From assembly GCA_903821995.1 (NCBI GenBank), contig CAIJNI010000086.1:47559-111558 (forward strand): a stretch of 64,000 nt of DNA, written 5' to 3'. Both the position numbers and the translations under genes were made by a program. Below, in pieces: positions 30,358 to 39,693 of the stretch. The stretch is from an uncultured beta proteobacterium. Its GTDB lineage: Bacteria > Pseudomonadota > Gammaproteobacteria > Burkholderiales > Burkholderiaceae. The number at the start of each line of letters is the position of its first letter. The stretch's first letter is position 1. The notes under the pieces are model-generated. The model worked only from the letters and a program-made list of their open reading frames with translations, was not told where the DNA came from and did no database searches.

Positions 30358-31254
30358 CTACTCTCCAAGTGCAACTTGTCTTTCTAAAACTCTAATGATC
30401 GTCGCATAATCGGACATCCCTTCACCTTCTATTACCGCTTTTTCCATCAAATTCTTTGTCATCTCTGTTTGGAGTAACTTTGCTCCTAACTGATCAGCAG
30501 CACTTGTAATAAGAGAAATATCTTTAAGCATTTGATGAACTGTAAATGTTGGTGAAAAATCTCTTTCTCCAAGAGGTTTGCCCAGTTGTTGCGCCTTAGC
30601 TTTCATTATGGGGGAACCCACCGCACTACTGGTCAGAACTTGCCACATCGTCTCCCAATCTAGACCACCTAAACGTCCCAGTGTGAGGCCCTCCGCTAAC
30701 ATTGCGCTGGTTTGAGCAATCAATAAATTAACCACTAATTTCATTAAGCGCGCCTGCTCTGCTTCTCCTAAGTAAAAAACATGGGGTCCCCAATTTTTTA
30801 TGAGTGGTTGCGCCTTATCAAAGTAATCTTTAGGGCCTGAGCAAAGCATTGTTAGAGTAGCTAACTCAGCCATATGGTTATTTCCTGAAACTGCCACTCT
30901 TAAATAAGCAGCTCCAGTAGGCCCTATTAAATTTAAAACTTCTTCAGATGCTTTTAATGAGACAGTACTTGTATCGATGTAGCAGGCTGAAGAATTCATA
31001 TGCAACTGGAGTAATTTCGCTACTTGAAGCAAAACATCATCATTTGGCAAGGAAGAAATGATCCAGTCAGCTTGCTTGATATCTTGTGTAATTTCCTTTG
31101 AGACTTTGATTCCCTCAACCTGCGCTAATGACAAACGACTTGTATCTGGGTCTGACACCTGCACTGAAAAGCCTTGAGCATGCAAATGTCTAGCCATTGG
31201 CAAACCCATTTTTCCAATTCCTATAAAGAGAATATTCTGTGATTGTTTTTGCAA
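30358..31254 (-). CDS. NAD(P)-dependent beta-hydroxyacid dehydrogenase, copy B
   Basis: 298 residues. ILFIGIGKMGLPMARHLHAQGF, VAVSGN, and catalytic Lys/Asn in ARLMKLVVNLLIA. It is a diverged paralogue of the gene directly downstream (30315). The start is TTG at 31254, needed to include the whole Rossmann beta strand; its ribosome site is poor. It is the first gene of the minus-strand set 31254-26547 and divergent from the SnoaL-like gene. Confidence 0.85.
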   Translation of the reverse strand: MQKQSQNILFIGIGKMGLPMARHLHAQGFSVQVSDPDTSRLSLAQVEGIKVSKEITQDIKQADWIISSLPNDDVLLQVAKLLQLHMNSSACYIDTSTVSLKASEEVLNLIGPTGAAYLRVAVSGNNHMAELATLTMLCSGPKDYFDKAQPLIKNWGPHVFYLGEAEQARLMKLVVNLLIAQTSAMLAEGLTLGRLGGLDWETMWQVLTSSAVGSPIMKAKAQQLGKPLGERDFSPTFTVHQMLKDISLITSAADQLGAKLLQTEMTKNLMEKAVIEGEGMSDYATIIRVLERQVALGE

Positions 31255-31392
31255 GGCTTTGTCTCTAATTATTTTGTTTTGATTATTTTAACCCTTCATC
31301 TTCAAAATACGCACCTTTTTAGCTGTTATATTAATATTTTAGTTTGAACTGCATATTGCAATAGTTAAGAATAATTATTCCCTGGAGATTCC

Positions 31393-32010
31393 ATGAGTAC
31401 TAACGATAACAACCCCCTTCTTGAAAGATTAAAAGTTAGAGAATTAGTCGAAAACTGGGCTTTATGGCGAGACGCCGGCGACTGGGAGCGTTTTCACACG
31501 GTTTGGCACGATGATGGGGTGATGATGGCGACTTGGTTTCAAGGCCACTTTGAGGAGTTCATCAAAGTGACTATTGATGGCTGGAATAAAGGTGTGAGCA
31601 TATTACATTTTTTAGGTGGAAATAGCGTTGATATATCTGGTCATAGAGCAATTTCACAAACAAAAATGACAATTTCACAGCGTGGCTTAGTTGACGGGAT
31701 ATTGTGTGATGTTGTATGTACTGGTCGTTTCTATGATTTTATTGAGAAAAGAGGTGATAAATGGGGCTTTGTTTTAAGGCAACCTATTTATGAAAAAGAT
31801 CGTATCGACCCCGTCGATCCTTCAAGCATATTAAAGATTGATCAGAACATTCTTTCTCAATATCCTGAGGGTTATCGCCATTTGGCTTATATTCAAACCA
31901 AGTTGGGTTTTTCAGTTAAAAGGGATATGCCTATGCTCAAAGGCCCCGAGGTCGATTCTCTCTATAAACGTGGGTCAAAATGGCTCGCAGAAGGAAAGTC
32001 ATCTCAATGA
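31393..32010 (+). CDS. SnoaL-like (NTF2-fold) protein
   Basis: 205 residues. The first ~130 (RLKVRELVENWALWRDAGDWERFHTVWHDDGVMMATWFQGHFEEFI) fit the SnoaL/nuclear-transport-factor-2 alpha+beta barrel used by polyketide cyclases, dehydratases and ring-hydroxylating dioxygenase small subunits. His and Asp residues in this stretch could be catalytic. CTGGAG lies before ATG 31393. Its stop overlaps the start of the next Bug receptor by ATGA, so the pair is coupled. Reaction unknown. Confidence 0.8.
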   Translation: MSTNDNNPLLERLKVRELVENWALWRDAGDWERFHTVWHDDGVMMATWFQGHFEEFIKVTIDGWNKGVSILHFLGGNSVDISGHRAISQTKMTISQRGLVDGILCDVVCTGRFYDFIEKRGDKWGFVLRQPIYEKDRIDPVDPSSILKIDQNILSQYPEGYRHLAYIQTKLGFSVKRDMPMLKGPEVDSLYKRGSKWLAEGKSSQ

Positions 32011-32990
32011 AAAACTCTCTCCAATTTTGTTTATTCTGCGTATACAGTTTATTGTTCATAACCACTCCCCAGACCTTCGCCGAGAATCCTCTTTTTCCGG
32101 ACAAACCAATCAAAGTTATTGTTCCACAACCGCCTGGTGGTGGTTTTGATTTTGTAGGAAGAGTCATGTCAGATAAGCTATCCTCAACTATTGGGCAAGC
32201 TCTGGTTGTTGATAATAAGATAGGGTCCGGTACTCTTATCGGTACTGATTTTGTTGCAAAGGCCTCTGCTGATGGTTATACCGTTTTGGTAGGGTCTGTT
32301 TCTAATATTGTGATGAACTCTGGTCTTTATAAAAATCTTCCCTATGATCCTATAAAAGATTTTGAACCCATCGGTCTAAGTGTGAGTTACAGCTACACCT
32401 TAGTAGGCAGAAAAGATCTACCTTTTAAAACTTTAAAGGAGTTGATTCAATACGCTAAAGACAATCCCAATAAATTGTCCTATGCTTCTAGTGGTAATGG
32501 TTCTGGGCAACATGTCCTTGCCGCAGCCCTATGGCACAATACCGGTGTTCAGCTAATGCATATCCCCTACAGGGGAGCTCAAGCAGCTTACACCGATATC
32601 CTTGGTGGACGAGTTGATCTATTTTTTGATATTGCACCAACAGCTAAACCTCACGTTGAGGCCGGCAGCTTAATTGCATTAGCTACATCTGGGGCTCAAA
32701 GAAATCCTAATCACCCCAACGTACCCACGATTATTGAAACGGGCGTAGATAATTTATCACTAGAATCTTGGTTTGGCTTCTTTGCGCCATCCAAAACCCC
32801 GAAAGATGTTTTAGATAAGTGGCGCATTGAATTCCAAAAAGCAGCGACAACCCCTGAGGTGAGAGATCGTTTTGAGAAAGCAGGAGGTAAACCCATCTCC
32901 CCTAATTTGATCGAGACAAAATTAATGATCAAGAATGATACTGATCGCTGGGTAAAACTAATTAAAGATGCAAACATTAAATCTGATTAA
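32007..32990 (+). CDS. Bug-family (TctC) periplasmic receptor 3
   Basis: 327 residues from ATG 32007, chosen over an ATG at 31980 because it overlaps the SnoaL stop by ATGA and yields a proper signal peptide (KNSLQFCLFCVYSLLFITTPQTFA). Then FPDKPIKVIVPQPPGGGFDFVGRVM and DNKIGSGTLIGTDFVAKASADGYTVL. It ends 4 bp from the convergent KdoO gene. Confidence 0.92.
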   Translation: MKNSLQFCLFCVYSLLFITTPQTFAENPLFPDKPIKVIVPQPPGGGFDFVGRVMSDKLSSTIGQALVVDNKIGSGTLIGTDFVAKASADGYTVLVGSVSNIVMNSGLYKNLPYDPIKDFEPIGLSVSYSYTLVGRKDLPFKTLKELIQYAKDNPNKLSYASSGNGSGQHVLAAALWHNTGVQLMHIPYRGAQAAYTDILGGRVDLFFDIAPTAKPHVEAGSLIALATSGAQRNPNHPNVPTIIETGVDNLSLESWFGFFAPSKTPKDVLDKWRIEFQKAATTPEVRDRFEKAGGKPISPNLIETKLMIKNDTDRWVKLIKDANIKSD

Positions 32991-32994
32991 GCGC

Positions 32995-33876
32995 TTAAGT
33001 TAATCTTCGCCCCATGACTTTTTCTAATACCCCTAATGGGCTCATGTCGGGATTATATTGAGCCGAGGCAGGTAAATGTAATGTCTGTTCCATCATAAAT
33101 TGTCCAGACATGGCAGCATGAGCAGTTTGGTCAGAAAAACATACCCACACTTCACCCGGTAAAAATTCAACTTGCTTTTGTGCTGAGCTAGCTTGATAGC
33201 TCGTATCGGCCTTCATTAAGTCATGTAAATTCAACATCATATGGTCGTATTCACTTCGATAGGACTTGGTTATTCCTAAGCTATTTAGAATTTTTGCCTT
33301 AAGCGGAGAATATGGTGAAATATCCGATTTAAAACGCTGCACAATTTCCTCGAATGGCTCACCTACTCTCCAAACCCTACTCACCCCAGCGGGATTTAAA
33401 TTGATAAAAACTCGTAATATTCTCTCGCCATAGTTTGGGCGACTAGGAAATGCATCAACATGTAATCTTCGATCATCCGCTCGCCAAGACTGTATTCTGG
33501 TTTCTACTAGATTAGGCCGAAAGCTTGTTGGGGCAACTTTAAGAGAATCAACATATTTAGGAAAAGATGTCCGAATGAGCTCTACCGACAGTTCTCTAAA
33601 ACGCTGAATCAAACGTTTAGCGTTCTGCTGTATCACTCTATCTCCCACAACCCCCTTCAGAAGCCCTTCAGCATTAAAACTAATGTTTCTGACTTTTGGA
33701 TCAATCCTATCAGGGGTTAACAATTCAATTTCTTCTGGGAGCAATTTAAATGGTAAATTTTTATAGCGTAATACTTGCCCAATCTCTAAGGCCTTTACAG
33801 CCTCCATATTTGCCTGATTGCTTGTCCAATCATTTTGCGTTTGCTCAATTATGGGGTCTATGTGAAGGGTCTTCAT
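32995..33876 (-). CDS. kdoO: Kdo hydroxylase (Fe(II)/2-oxoglutarate dioxygenase)
   Basis: 293 residues from ATG 33876; a TTG at 33903 has GAAGGG too close (2-4 nt) and is less likely. RRLHVDAFPSRPNYGERILRVFINLNP supplies the H-x-D iron ligands and SDQTAHAAMSGQ the distal His; DAFPSRP is characteristic of the KdoO family. KdoO adds a 3-hydroxyl to the outer Kdo sugar of lipopolysaccharide in Burkholderia and Yersinia; assignment here is by motif. It stands alone, divergent from the octapeptide-repeat gene. Confidence 0.85.
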   Translation of the reverse strand: MKTLHIDPIIEQTQNDWTSNQANMEAVKALEIGQVLRYKNLPFKLLPEEIELLTPDRIDPKVRNISFNAEGLLKGVVGDRVIQQNAKRLIQRFRELSVELIRTSFPKYVDSLKVAPTSFRPNLVETRIQSWRADDRRLHVDAFPSRPNYGERILRVFINLNPAGVSRVWRVGEPFEEIVQRFKSDISPYSPLKAKILNSLGITKSYRSEYDHMMLNLHDLMKADTSYQASSAQKQVEFLPGEVWVCFSDQTAHAAMSGQFMMEQTLHLPASAQYNPDMSPLGVLEKVMGRRLT

Positions 33877-34086
33877 CTTATTAAAATGGGCTGTTAGGAT
33901 CAATTCCCTTCAGTCTACATCATCTTCTTATCAATTTAATCTGGTTCAGACTTTCTAAACTTTCGTCTTTTACGTTTTTAATTGAAAAATATACCGTACT
34001 AAACTAAGTTTTATCGGCTATTTGCCGTTAAACACAATATGGCTAAATGTAGTTGTCTATAAATGGGTCTTTTTTGAGGTTTATTA

Positions 34087-35838
34087 GTGTCACTTAATTT
34101 ATTTAGCGGATATAGTCTTTTTCCATCGACTAATCCTTATCAGAAAAATGGGCTATTTCCCGCCCATGGAACTCCCTCGTCCCTATCAACCCTAAATCCG
34201 TCGGCTATCAGCTTTTTAAGTCCTGCTCAGCTCACCCCGATTGATCCTATGCAATTTTTAGCTCTGACTTCAGCTCAAGTGGCGGGCTTTACAAAAAATC
34301 AAGGGGCTGGCTTAACCGCTACCCAAATGAGCAACTTAGCTGGGCAAATCTCTTCTCTAAACCCTTCTATCTTTTCAACATTTCCGACAGCTCAAATTTC
34401 TAAATTAGATACAAACTTTATTTCGCAACTAACTCCAAATCAATTGTCAGGATTTAATTCGGCACAGTTTCAAGCGCTGACTTTTCCCCAATTTAATTCA
34501 CTTACGGCAACTCAACTTGCAAGCGTGCCAATTAGTAATTTTCAAACTGTTTCTACAGGAAAACTGACCTCTATAACAGCTGCTCAAATGGTAGGTATTT
34601 CCGGCGCTCAATTAAACGCGATTGGATCAAAAATATCCTCTATTAACTCTAAAGTCATGAGCAGATTGTCTAATTCAGAAATTCCTAATCTAAGCGTAAG
34701 TCAAATTACTCATTTAACTAATAATCAAATAAGCAATTTATCTACAGATCAAATACAAGCACTTACTTCACAGCAATTTTCAGCTTTATCCAATAGCCAA
34801 CTCAATTCATTGACTGGATTAGGTGGGCTCTCATACTCGCAGCTGACACAAATTAGTCCCACTTCTTTAGCCAGTATGTCAAATAAACAGTTAAGTACAT
34901 TGAACGCAGTTCAAATACAGTCTTTATCTGCAGCCCAATATAACGCATTTTCTCCTACACAACTTAACCTCTTCAGTTCCAGTGTTTTACCGTTTACATC
35001 CTCTCAAATTGGATCATTCTATTATGAACAATTAAATTCTTTAGCGACTGGGGGCTCTGTCCCCCTCATTCAGCCAACGTTGATTTCAAATATCCCCGCT
35101 AGCGTCATTCCAAATCTAAGCACAACATTTATTGAGGCCTTAAGCCCGGCTCAAATCAGTAATTTAACCTCTACTCAAGTGGGCGCGTTAACGACAACAC
35201 AAGTTAGCGTATTGAGTAGCGCACAAATGGCCGCAATCTCTGTGAATGGAATTAAATCAATGACGACAGCGCAACTCCAGGCGCTAAACATTTTGCAATT
35301 CAACTCTTTATCTTTGACACAGTACTCGGCACTATCCAACAGTCAATTAACGGCAATCCAAACTCCACCTTCTAATCTAGCTGGACTCGTTAACCCTATT
35401 TCTGCTTTAGATTTTTCAACCTATACTGCTTCACAAATTAATGCGCTAGGCAACTCCGGCGCACTAATTAATGTACCAGCTCCAATTTTTCAAAATTTAG
35501 ATGCCGCTGTTATTCCATCATTGACGACTTCAACAATTGAGACTTTGCTTCCTAGTCAATTAAGTAACCTCAATGCAACCCAAGTAGCTGCCTTTACATT
35601 AAGTCAATTTACTCATTTTTCTTCAGCTCAAATCGCAGCTTTACCGGCCAGCGATATGCAATCTTTATCTACATCAGAAATTGTCTCTCTAAGTAACTCG
35701 CAAATATCAGGTCTATCTGTTGCTCAAATTAATGCAATGAACTCTAGTCAAGTCGGTCTCTTAAATACCTTTGGTTCCACGGGTTTATCCACAACTCAAA
35801 AAAATGCTATTACAGCCTATCTAAACTCTAGTTCCTAA
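34087..35838 (+). CDS. Octapeptide-repeat protein, nearly uncharged, function unknown
   Basis: 583 residues starting at GTG 34087 with GAGG 7 nt upstream. From about residue 37 to the end it is a near-continuous tandem of 8-residue units, consensus L-[ST]-x-x-Q-[ILVF]-x-x (for example LTTTQVSV, LSSAQMAA, LSNSQISG), roughly 60 units. Units are broken at about residues 85, 180, 320 and 453 by GxISS or LxxGG..P spacers; the blocks after the last two spacers resemble each other (PLIxP..IxN..xxVIP.L.T..IE.L.P.Q.SNL), so there is a longer super-repeat of roughly 95-140 residues. There are only about 20 charged residues, no Cys, no Trp and no evident signal peptide or membrane segment. Similar LTxxQ strings occur inside large secreted adhesins, but this is a stand-alone protein. 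Surface, biofilm or other role cannot be decided. Confidence 0.85.
   Translation: MSLNLFSGYSLFPSTNPYQKNGLFPAHGTPSSLSTLNPSAISFLSPAQLTPIDPMQFLALTSAQVAGFTKNQGAGLTATQMSNLAGQISSLNPSIFSTFPTAQISKLDTNFISQLTPNQLSGFNSAQFQALTFPQFNSLTATQLASVPISNFQTVSTGKLTSITAAQMVGISGAQLNAIGSKISSINSKVMSRLSNSEIPNLSVSQITHLTNNQISNLSTDQIQALTSQQFSALSNSQLNSLTGLGGLSYSQLTQISPTSLASMSNKQLSTLNAVQIQSLSAAQYNAFSPTQLNLFSSSVLPFTSSQIGSFYYEQLNSLATGGSVPLIQPTLISNIPASVIPNLSTTFIEALSPAQISNLTSTQVGALTTTQVSVLSSAQMAAISVNGIKSMTTAQLQALNILQFNSLSLTQYSALSNSQLTAIQTPPSNLAGLVNPISALDFSTYTASQINALGNSGALINVPAPIFQNLDAAVIPSLTTSTIETLLPSQLSNLNATQVAAFTLSQFTHFSSAQIAALPASDMQSLSTSEIVSLSNSQISGLSVAQINAMNSSQVGLLNTFGSTGLSTTQKNAITAYLNSSS
34195..35811 (+). repeat. Coding tandem repeat, 24-nt period (octapeptide array)
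   Basis: The DNA encodes about 60 octads but has diverged strongly at the nucleotide level: Leu, Ser, Thr and Gln codons vary between units and no two adjacent units are identical. The array is therefore old and kept by selection on the protein, not a recent slippage expansion. Confidence 0.8.
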
Positions 35839-36578
35839 TATAAAGAAATAAATTCTGCTGCTGTTTTAACAAACTCACCTTCTATGCCCTCAAATCCGTG
35901 ATGAGACAGTGCCCCACAAACGTCGCCTGAACTCGTTCCACCGTGAAGCAGTACCAACTTCGATATTTGATTTGTGGGTCTATTTTCAAATATGTTTTTT
36001 GATCGACTCACTGGGGTGCTGATGCAACTATCCTCTTCATGATGAATAATAAGCAAGGGTAACTCAACATCTTTTTTTATAGTTACTGCTTTAAAAGTGC
36101 CTGCTAAAATAATCCCAGCTAACAACTGTTGATGCTCTTTTTCTTGGTTGACAAACTCAGACGCGCTCACTGTGCCCATGCTATGACCAAATAACCAGAT
36201 GGGTAAATTGAGCTTATCTTTGTAGAACTGAACCATATTCTCTACTCTTTGTTGGTGATCTGAAATCCGTCGTATATTCCTATCACCCGAAAGTAAATCG
36301 TATGGGGTATCGACTAATACAGCACTAATCCCGTATTTTGCCCACTCGTTCTTTGACCTCACAAAGGTATGCGTATTATTCGTCTTACCATCATCCTTCA
36401 GCCTTAACATCCCGCCTCCTCCGGGAAATAGTAAAACAACTGCCTTTGCATTCTCGGCAGGTAACAACAATGTTCTATTAGGTGCATCTGTTTTATAGGG
36501 GATATCAAATACCTGCGGATAAATAGAAAAGCTCAAACATAACAGCATTGGTAATAATATCTTTTTAACAATATTCAT
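35835..36578 (-). CDS. Secreted alpha/beta hydrolase, copy A
   Basis: 247 residues. Signal peptide KKILLPMLLCLSFSIYPQ. VVLLFPGGGGML supplies the oxyanion region, GHSMGTVSASEF the nucleophile Ser, IIHHEEDSC the Asp and SHHGFEGIEGEFV the His. Substrate unknown; the small lid-less size suggests an esterase. A paralogue with the same triad spacing lies at 44681-45442. Convergent with the repeat protein, stops overlapping by 4 bp. Confidence 0.8.
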   Translation of the reverse strand: MNIVKKILLPMLLCLSFSIYPQVFDIPYKTDAPNRTLLLPAENAKAVVLLFPGGGGMLRLKDDGKTNNTHTFVRSKNEWAKYGISAVLVDTPYDLLSGDRNIRRISDHQQRVENMVQFYKDKLNLPIWLFGHSMGTVSASEFVNQEKEHQQLLAGIILAGTFKAVTIKKDVELPLLIIHHEEDSCISTPVSRSKNIFENRPTNQISKLVLLHGGTSSGDVCGALSHHGFEGIEGEFVKTAAEFISLY

Positions 36579-36710
36579 TAATTACCCACCTTTTTTCGAA
36601 TGTTTTTTCAATATACCTTATTATGAGTTTAGGCTTACACTGAATTCAAAAGCTCTAAAACAATAATTGATTGATTCTTACGGTCAACATAATTCATTAA
36701 AATAACTAAT

Positions 36711-37898
36711 ATGACCACAAAAAAACTATTCAATAAAGATCTTATCCTTCTAATTCTATGTCAAGGGATTTTCTTAACCAATAACGTGACCTTTATTGCT
36801 ATTAATGGTTTGGTTGGATTCTCACTGACCCCAGAACTATGGATGGCCACAATCCCAGTCATGGGATATGTTGTTGGAGGAGCTCTTTCTACATCAATTG
36901 TTGCAAGAACTCAAAAACAATTCGGCCGAAAAGTTTCATTTCAACTTGGCCTTTTTGTTGGCATTATTTCTTCTCTCATTTGCGCCTACGCTACTTACTC
37001 TCATGATTTTTGGCTACTTACTTTTGGTACTGTGGTCGCCGGATACTATAGTGCCAATGGTCAACTGTATCGCTTTGCCGCTGCTGAACTGACAGACATA
37101 TCTCTTCGAGATAAAGCTATCTCTTGGGTGCTTGCAGGGGGCTTATTAGGAGCTATCATTGGTCCCAACCTTGCTACGTGGACACATCATTTGTTTTCTA
37201 CTCCATTTTTAGGGGCTTACTTATCTCTTGCTATAGCTGCTATTTTTGGTCTTTTATTAATGCAATTCATCAAGTTCCCCCCCATTCAAGTCATATTGAA
37301 TCCTCTACCAGGTCGTTCTGTTATTGAACTTTTAAAACAACCTGTTTTTTTAGTTGCTGTCATTGGGGCATCTTTAGGTTATGGCGTCATGAATTTATTA
37401 ATGGCAGCAACACCTCTAGCAATGCAAGTATGCAAACTTCCCTTTTCAGATACCGCCTTAGTTCTTGAATGGCATGTTATTGGCATGTTTGCCCCTGGTT
37501 TTTTTACGGGATCATTAATTAAACGTTTTGGTGCCCTCAAAATTATGGGAGTTGGCGTTGCACTCAATTTTTTATGCATTTTTATTGCATTATCAGGTAC
37601 TGATTTGAAAGAATTTTTAGTGGCACTTTGTATATTGGGAATAGGTTGGAATTTCTTATTTACAGGATCGACAAGCCTTGCAATAAAGGCTTACAGACCT
37701 GAAGAAAAAGATAAAGCCCAAGCTACGATAAACTTCTTTGTATTTAGTGTCATGGCCGTTAGTTCTTTTAGTTCGGGGGCGCTCTTAACTTCACAAGGGT
37801 GGAACTGGCTTAATTGGGGATCAGTTTTCCCGCTTATACTTATTTTTGTAGCATTGGTTTGGCTTGGACTGAAAACCACTTTCCAGAAAACAGCCTAA
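36711..37898 (+). CDS. MFS transporter
   Basis: 395 residues, about 12 membrane segments. VARTQKQFGRKVSFQLGLFVG is the loop 2-3 MFS motif (GRK); ELTDISLRDKAISWVLAGGLLGAIIGPNLA is the motif C region. Most like the YfcJ/uncharacterised drug-resistance-type carriers; substrate unknown. It overlaps the end of the convergent membrane-protein gene by 4 bp. Confidence 0.82.
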   Translation: MTTKKLFNKDLILLILCQGIFLTNNVTFIAINGLVGFSLTPELWMATIPVMGYVVGGALSTSIVARTQKQFGRKVSFQLGLFVGIISSLICAYATYSHDFWLLTFGTVVAGYYSANGQLYRFAAAELTDISLRDKAISWVLAGGLLGAIIGPNLATWTHHLFSTPFLGAYLSLAIAAIFGLLLMQFIKFPPIQVILNPLPGRSVIELLKQPVFLVAVIGASLGYGVMNLLMAATPLAMQVCKLPFSDTALVLEWHVIGMFAPGFFTGSLIKRFGALKIMGVGVALNFLCIFIALSGTDLKEFLVALCILGIGWNFLFTGSTSLAIKAYRPEEKDKAQATINFFVFSVMAVSSFSSGALLTSQGWNWLNWGSVFPLILIFVALVWLGLKTTFQKTA

Positions 37899-39325
37899 GA
37901 TATCGTCATTGGTTCAGCAATAATGATTAAACTGAGCATAGTTAAAGCTACCATCATCACAGTTAGCGGTGCAGTCAAATAAATTAATTCTTTTTTAGAT
38001 TTTGTAATTTGACTTGCTATTAAATGGCCAATCCATAAGGCTAATACATGCCCAATAACTATTGCACTAATCGCCAAATACCACACAAAACCGGCTTCTA
38101 TTATGGCGATATTTGGCCTAAAGTCTTTAGACCCCAATAAATTCCATCCCATATTAAATGGGTCTGATATCAAGAAAATTATATTTTGATTTTGAATGAC
38201 AAAACTAGAAAAGTTGTGCGCGATTAAATACGCAATCGCTATCGGGACTAAACTACTTGCAAAGTGATTTGCTAAGTCTAATTTTACTTTAACACCTGAT
38301 ATCTTTTTAGATAAATAACAACTCAACCGATATAACCCTAAAAAAATACCCCAGGTCAACAGTAGCCCTATCGTTCCAGTGAAGTATCCATTTACATCAA
38401 TGAGTGTCTCAAAGTGCTTTGCTAAATACCGCTCAAATATAAGCCATATTTGGTTTCCATGAAGCCCATCAAACAAGACCGTTGATAACATTGCAATAAC
38501 AAAGCCTGCCAAGCCCCTATCCTTATCTCCTTGGTGGATATCTCGAACTAGTCCAATGCCCGGCCAATTGAGTTCTAGCGAGTCTTTTAAGGGGTTATAT
38601 TTAAAGATCCCAAATTTACCTAACCATGAAAAGTAAATACTGAAAACATCCCCACTCTGCAACCATACCTCAGCGCCATATATAAACATCGCTATTAAGT
38701 TGATTACAGTCCATGCCAGGATTAAATTTCCAACTCTAAATGGAACAAATGCGACTGGGTATACAACTTCAAGCCAACTCCAGATAAGTAAAAATATGGT
38801 TGCTACCCAGACTCCCCATTTCTGTTGATTCAACTTATTAAGAATTGGTCTGCTGATCCCAAAAACTCTTTCAATTATTTTCCATAAGATGAGCCATGGG
38901 TTGAATATTGGCCAAAAATTCCCAACAATTGCAATAAGTATTGAAAATCCTAACCACCAACTAATCCATATAAGGTTAGGGGCTAAGTTCTGTAAGGGGT
39001 TAGAGTCGCCAAAATAACATGCCCCTAGAATGATGAAAAACATCATCAATGAAATGCATTTAATGATTAGCAAAACGGTCTTAAAGAAAACATGCCGCTT
39101 TAAATCTTTAACAATTTCTATTGGATGTATTTTTAGAAATTTTGTTGGAATAGTAAAAAAAATAATTCCAAATGAAATAAGTACAATCAACCCGCTTCCA
39201 AAAACAAATATGTTTAACGGTAAAGGTAAATCGTAGCGCTCGTCAAAGCTATGCGCCCATCCCTGATGTGGCAATGAAAGTATTTGTATTAATAATAAAA
39301 CTAAAAATACTTTAATACTTTTCAC
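37895..39325 (-). CDS. Polytopic membrane protein, fenitrothion-hydrolase-annotated family
   Basis: 476 residues; a cleavable signal (KSIKVFLVLLLIQILSLPHQGWA) followed by HSFDERYDLPLPLNIFVFGSGLIVLISFG and about 11-12 membrane segments. Database entries beginning with this HxFxxRYDLPLPL motif are often labelled fenitrothion hydrolase, but that activity is not proven for the family and no hydrolase motif is visible. It starts with GTG 2 bp after the cupredoxin-like gene and ends the operon LVIVD protein / cupredoxin-like / this gene. Confidence 0.75.
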   Translation of the reverse strand: MKSIKVFLVLLLIQILSLPHQGWAHSFDERYDLPLPLNIFVFGSGLIVLISFGIIFFTIPTKFLKIHPIEIVKDLKRHVFFKTVLLIIKCISLMMFFIILGACYFGDSNPLQNLAPNLIWISWWLGFSILIAIVGNFWPIFNPWLILWKIIERVFGISRPILNKLNQQKWGVWVATIFLLIWSWLEVVYPVAFVPFRVGNLILAWTVINLIAMFIYGAEVWLQSGDVFSIYFSWLGKFGIFKYNPLKDSLELNWPGIGLVRDIHQGDKDRGLAGFVIAMLSTVLFDGLHGNQIWLIFERYLAKHFETLIDVNGYFTGTIGLLLTWGIFLGLYRLSCYLSKKISGVKVKLDLANHFASSLVPIAIAYLIAHNFSSFVIQNQNIIFLISDPFNMGWNLLGSKDFRPNIAIIEAGFVWYLAISAIVIGHVLALWIGHLIASQITKSKKELIYLTAPLTVMMVALTMLSLIIIAEPMTIS

Positions 39326-39327
39326 TT

Positions 39328-39693
39328 TTATTGGGGAAAGACTTCTAACGTAGCTAGAGGCTCTTTATGATGCATTTGCTTTGAGTTATTTACTTTATTG
39401 GGATGCCACTCAAAGGTAAAACGACCTGTAGCAAAAGCTTTGAAGCTGACATCTTTTACTTCATTTTCACTGACTTTTATTTCTAATTGATAGGCATGTA
39501 AATGTAATTCACCTGACTCATTACTCTTGACCTTCAAATAAATTACATCATCCTTTTTCGCCTTAATCAATTGCTGTCCCGCAGAAGCGAGTCCACTCGT
39601 CAAGTTAAGGTTTGCATTAATTTGGGCCGCATTTACGTGCACATAACTAAAACCCATGATACTTAAAGACACAAGGTTTTTAATCATCTTCAT
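39328..39693 (-). CDS. Small periplasmic cupredoxin-like protein
   Basis: 121 residues. Signal peptide KMIKNLVSLSIMGFSYVHVNA, then a beta-rich domain with SGELHLHAYQLEIKVSENEV and FKAFATGRFTFEWHP, the HxHxY...F layout of cupredoxin-like domains where a protein sits on a copper or other metal site; MHHKEPLATLEVFP closes it. A full type-1 copper site (Cys) is missing. Its ATG overlaps the stop of the LVIVD gene (TAATG). Confidence 0.72.
   Translation of the reverse strand: MKMIKNLVSLSIMGFSYVHVNAAQINANLNLTSGLASAGQQLIKAKKDDVIYLKVKSNESGELHLHAYQLEIKVSENEVKDVSFKAFATGRFTFEWHPNKVNNSKQMHHKEPLATLEVFPQ

Noticed and set aside
32985..33000. TTAAGCGCTTAA palindrome between receptor 3 and kdoO
   Set aside because: It is made of two convergent stop regions, only 12 bp, with no loop or T-run; neither terminator nor operator is convincing.
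34195..35811. Possible TAL-effector-like or pentapeptide-repeat protein
   Set aside because: LTPxQ resembles the first five residues of a TAL repeat, but the period is 8, not 33-35, and no RVD pattern exists. The five-residue A(D/N)LxX period of pentapeptide proteins is also absent.
34195..35811. CRISPR array
   Set aside because: The 24-nt periodicity is coding, units differ from each other at most positions, and there are no equal-length unique spacers or cas genes.
39030..39236. Small plus-strand frame inside the polytopic membrane gene
   Set aside because: Antisense shadow of a well-supported gene with no own signals.
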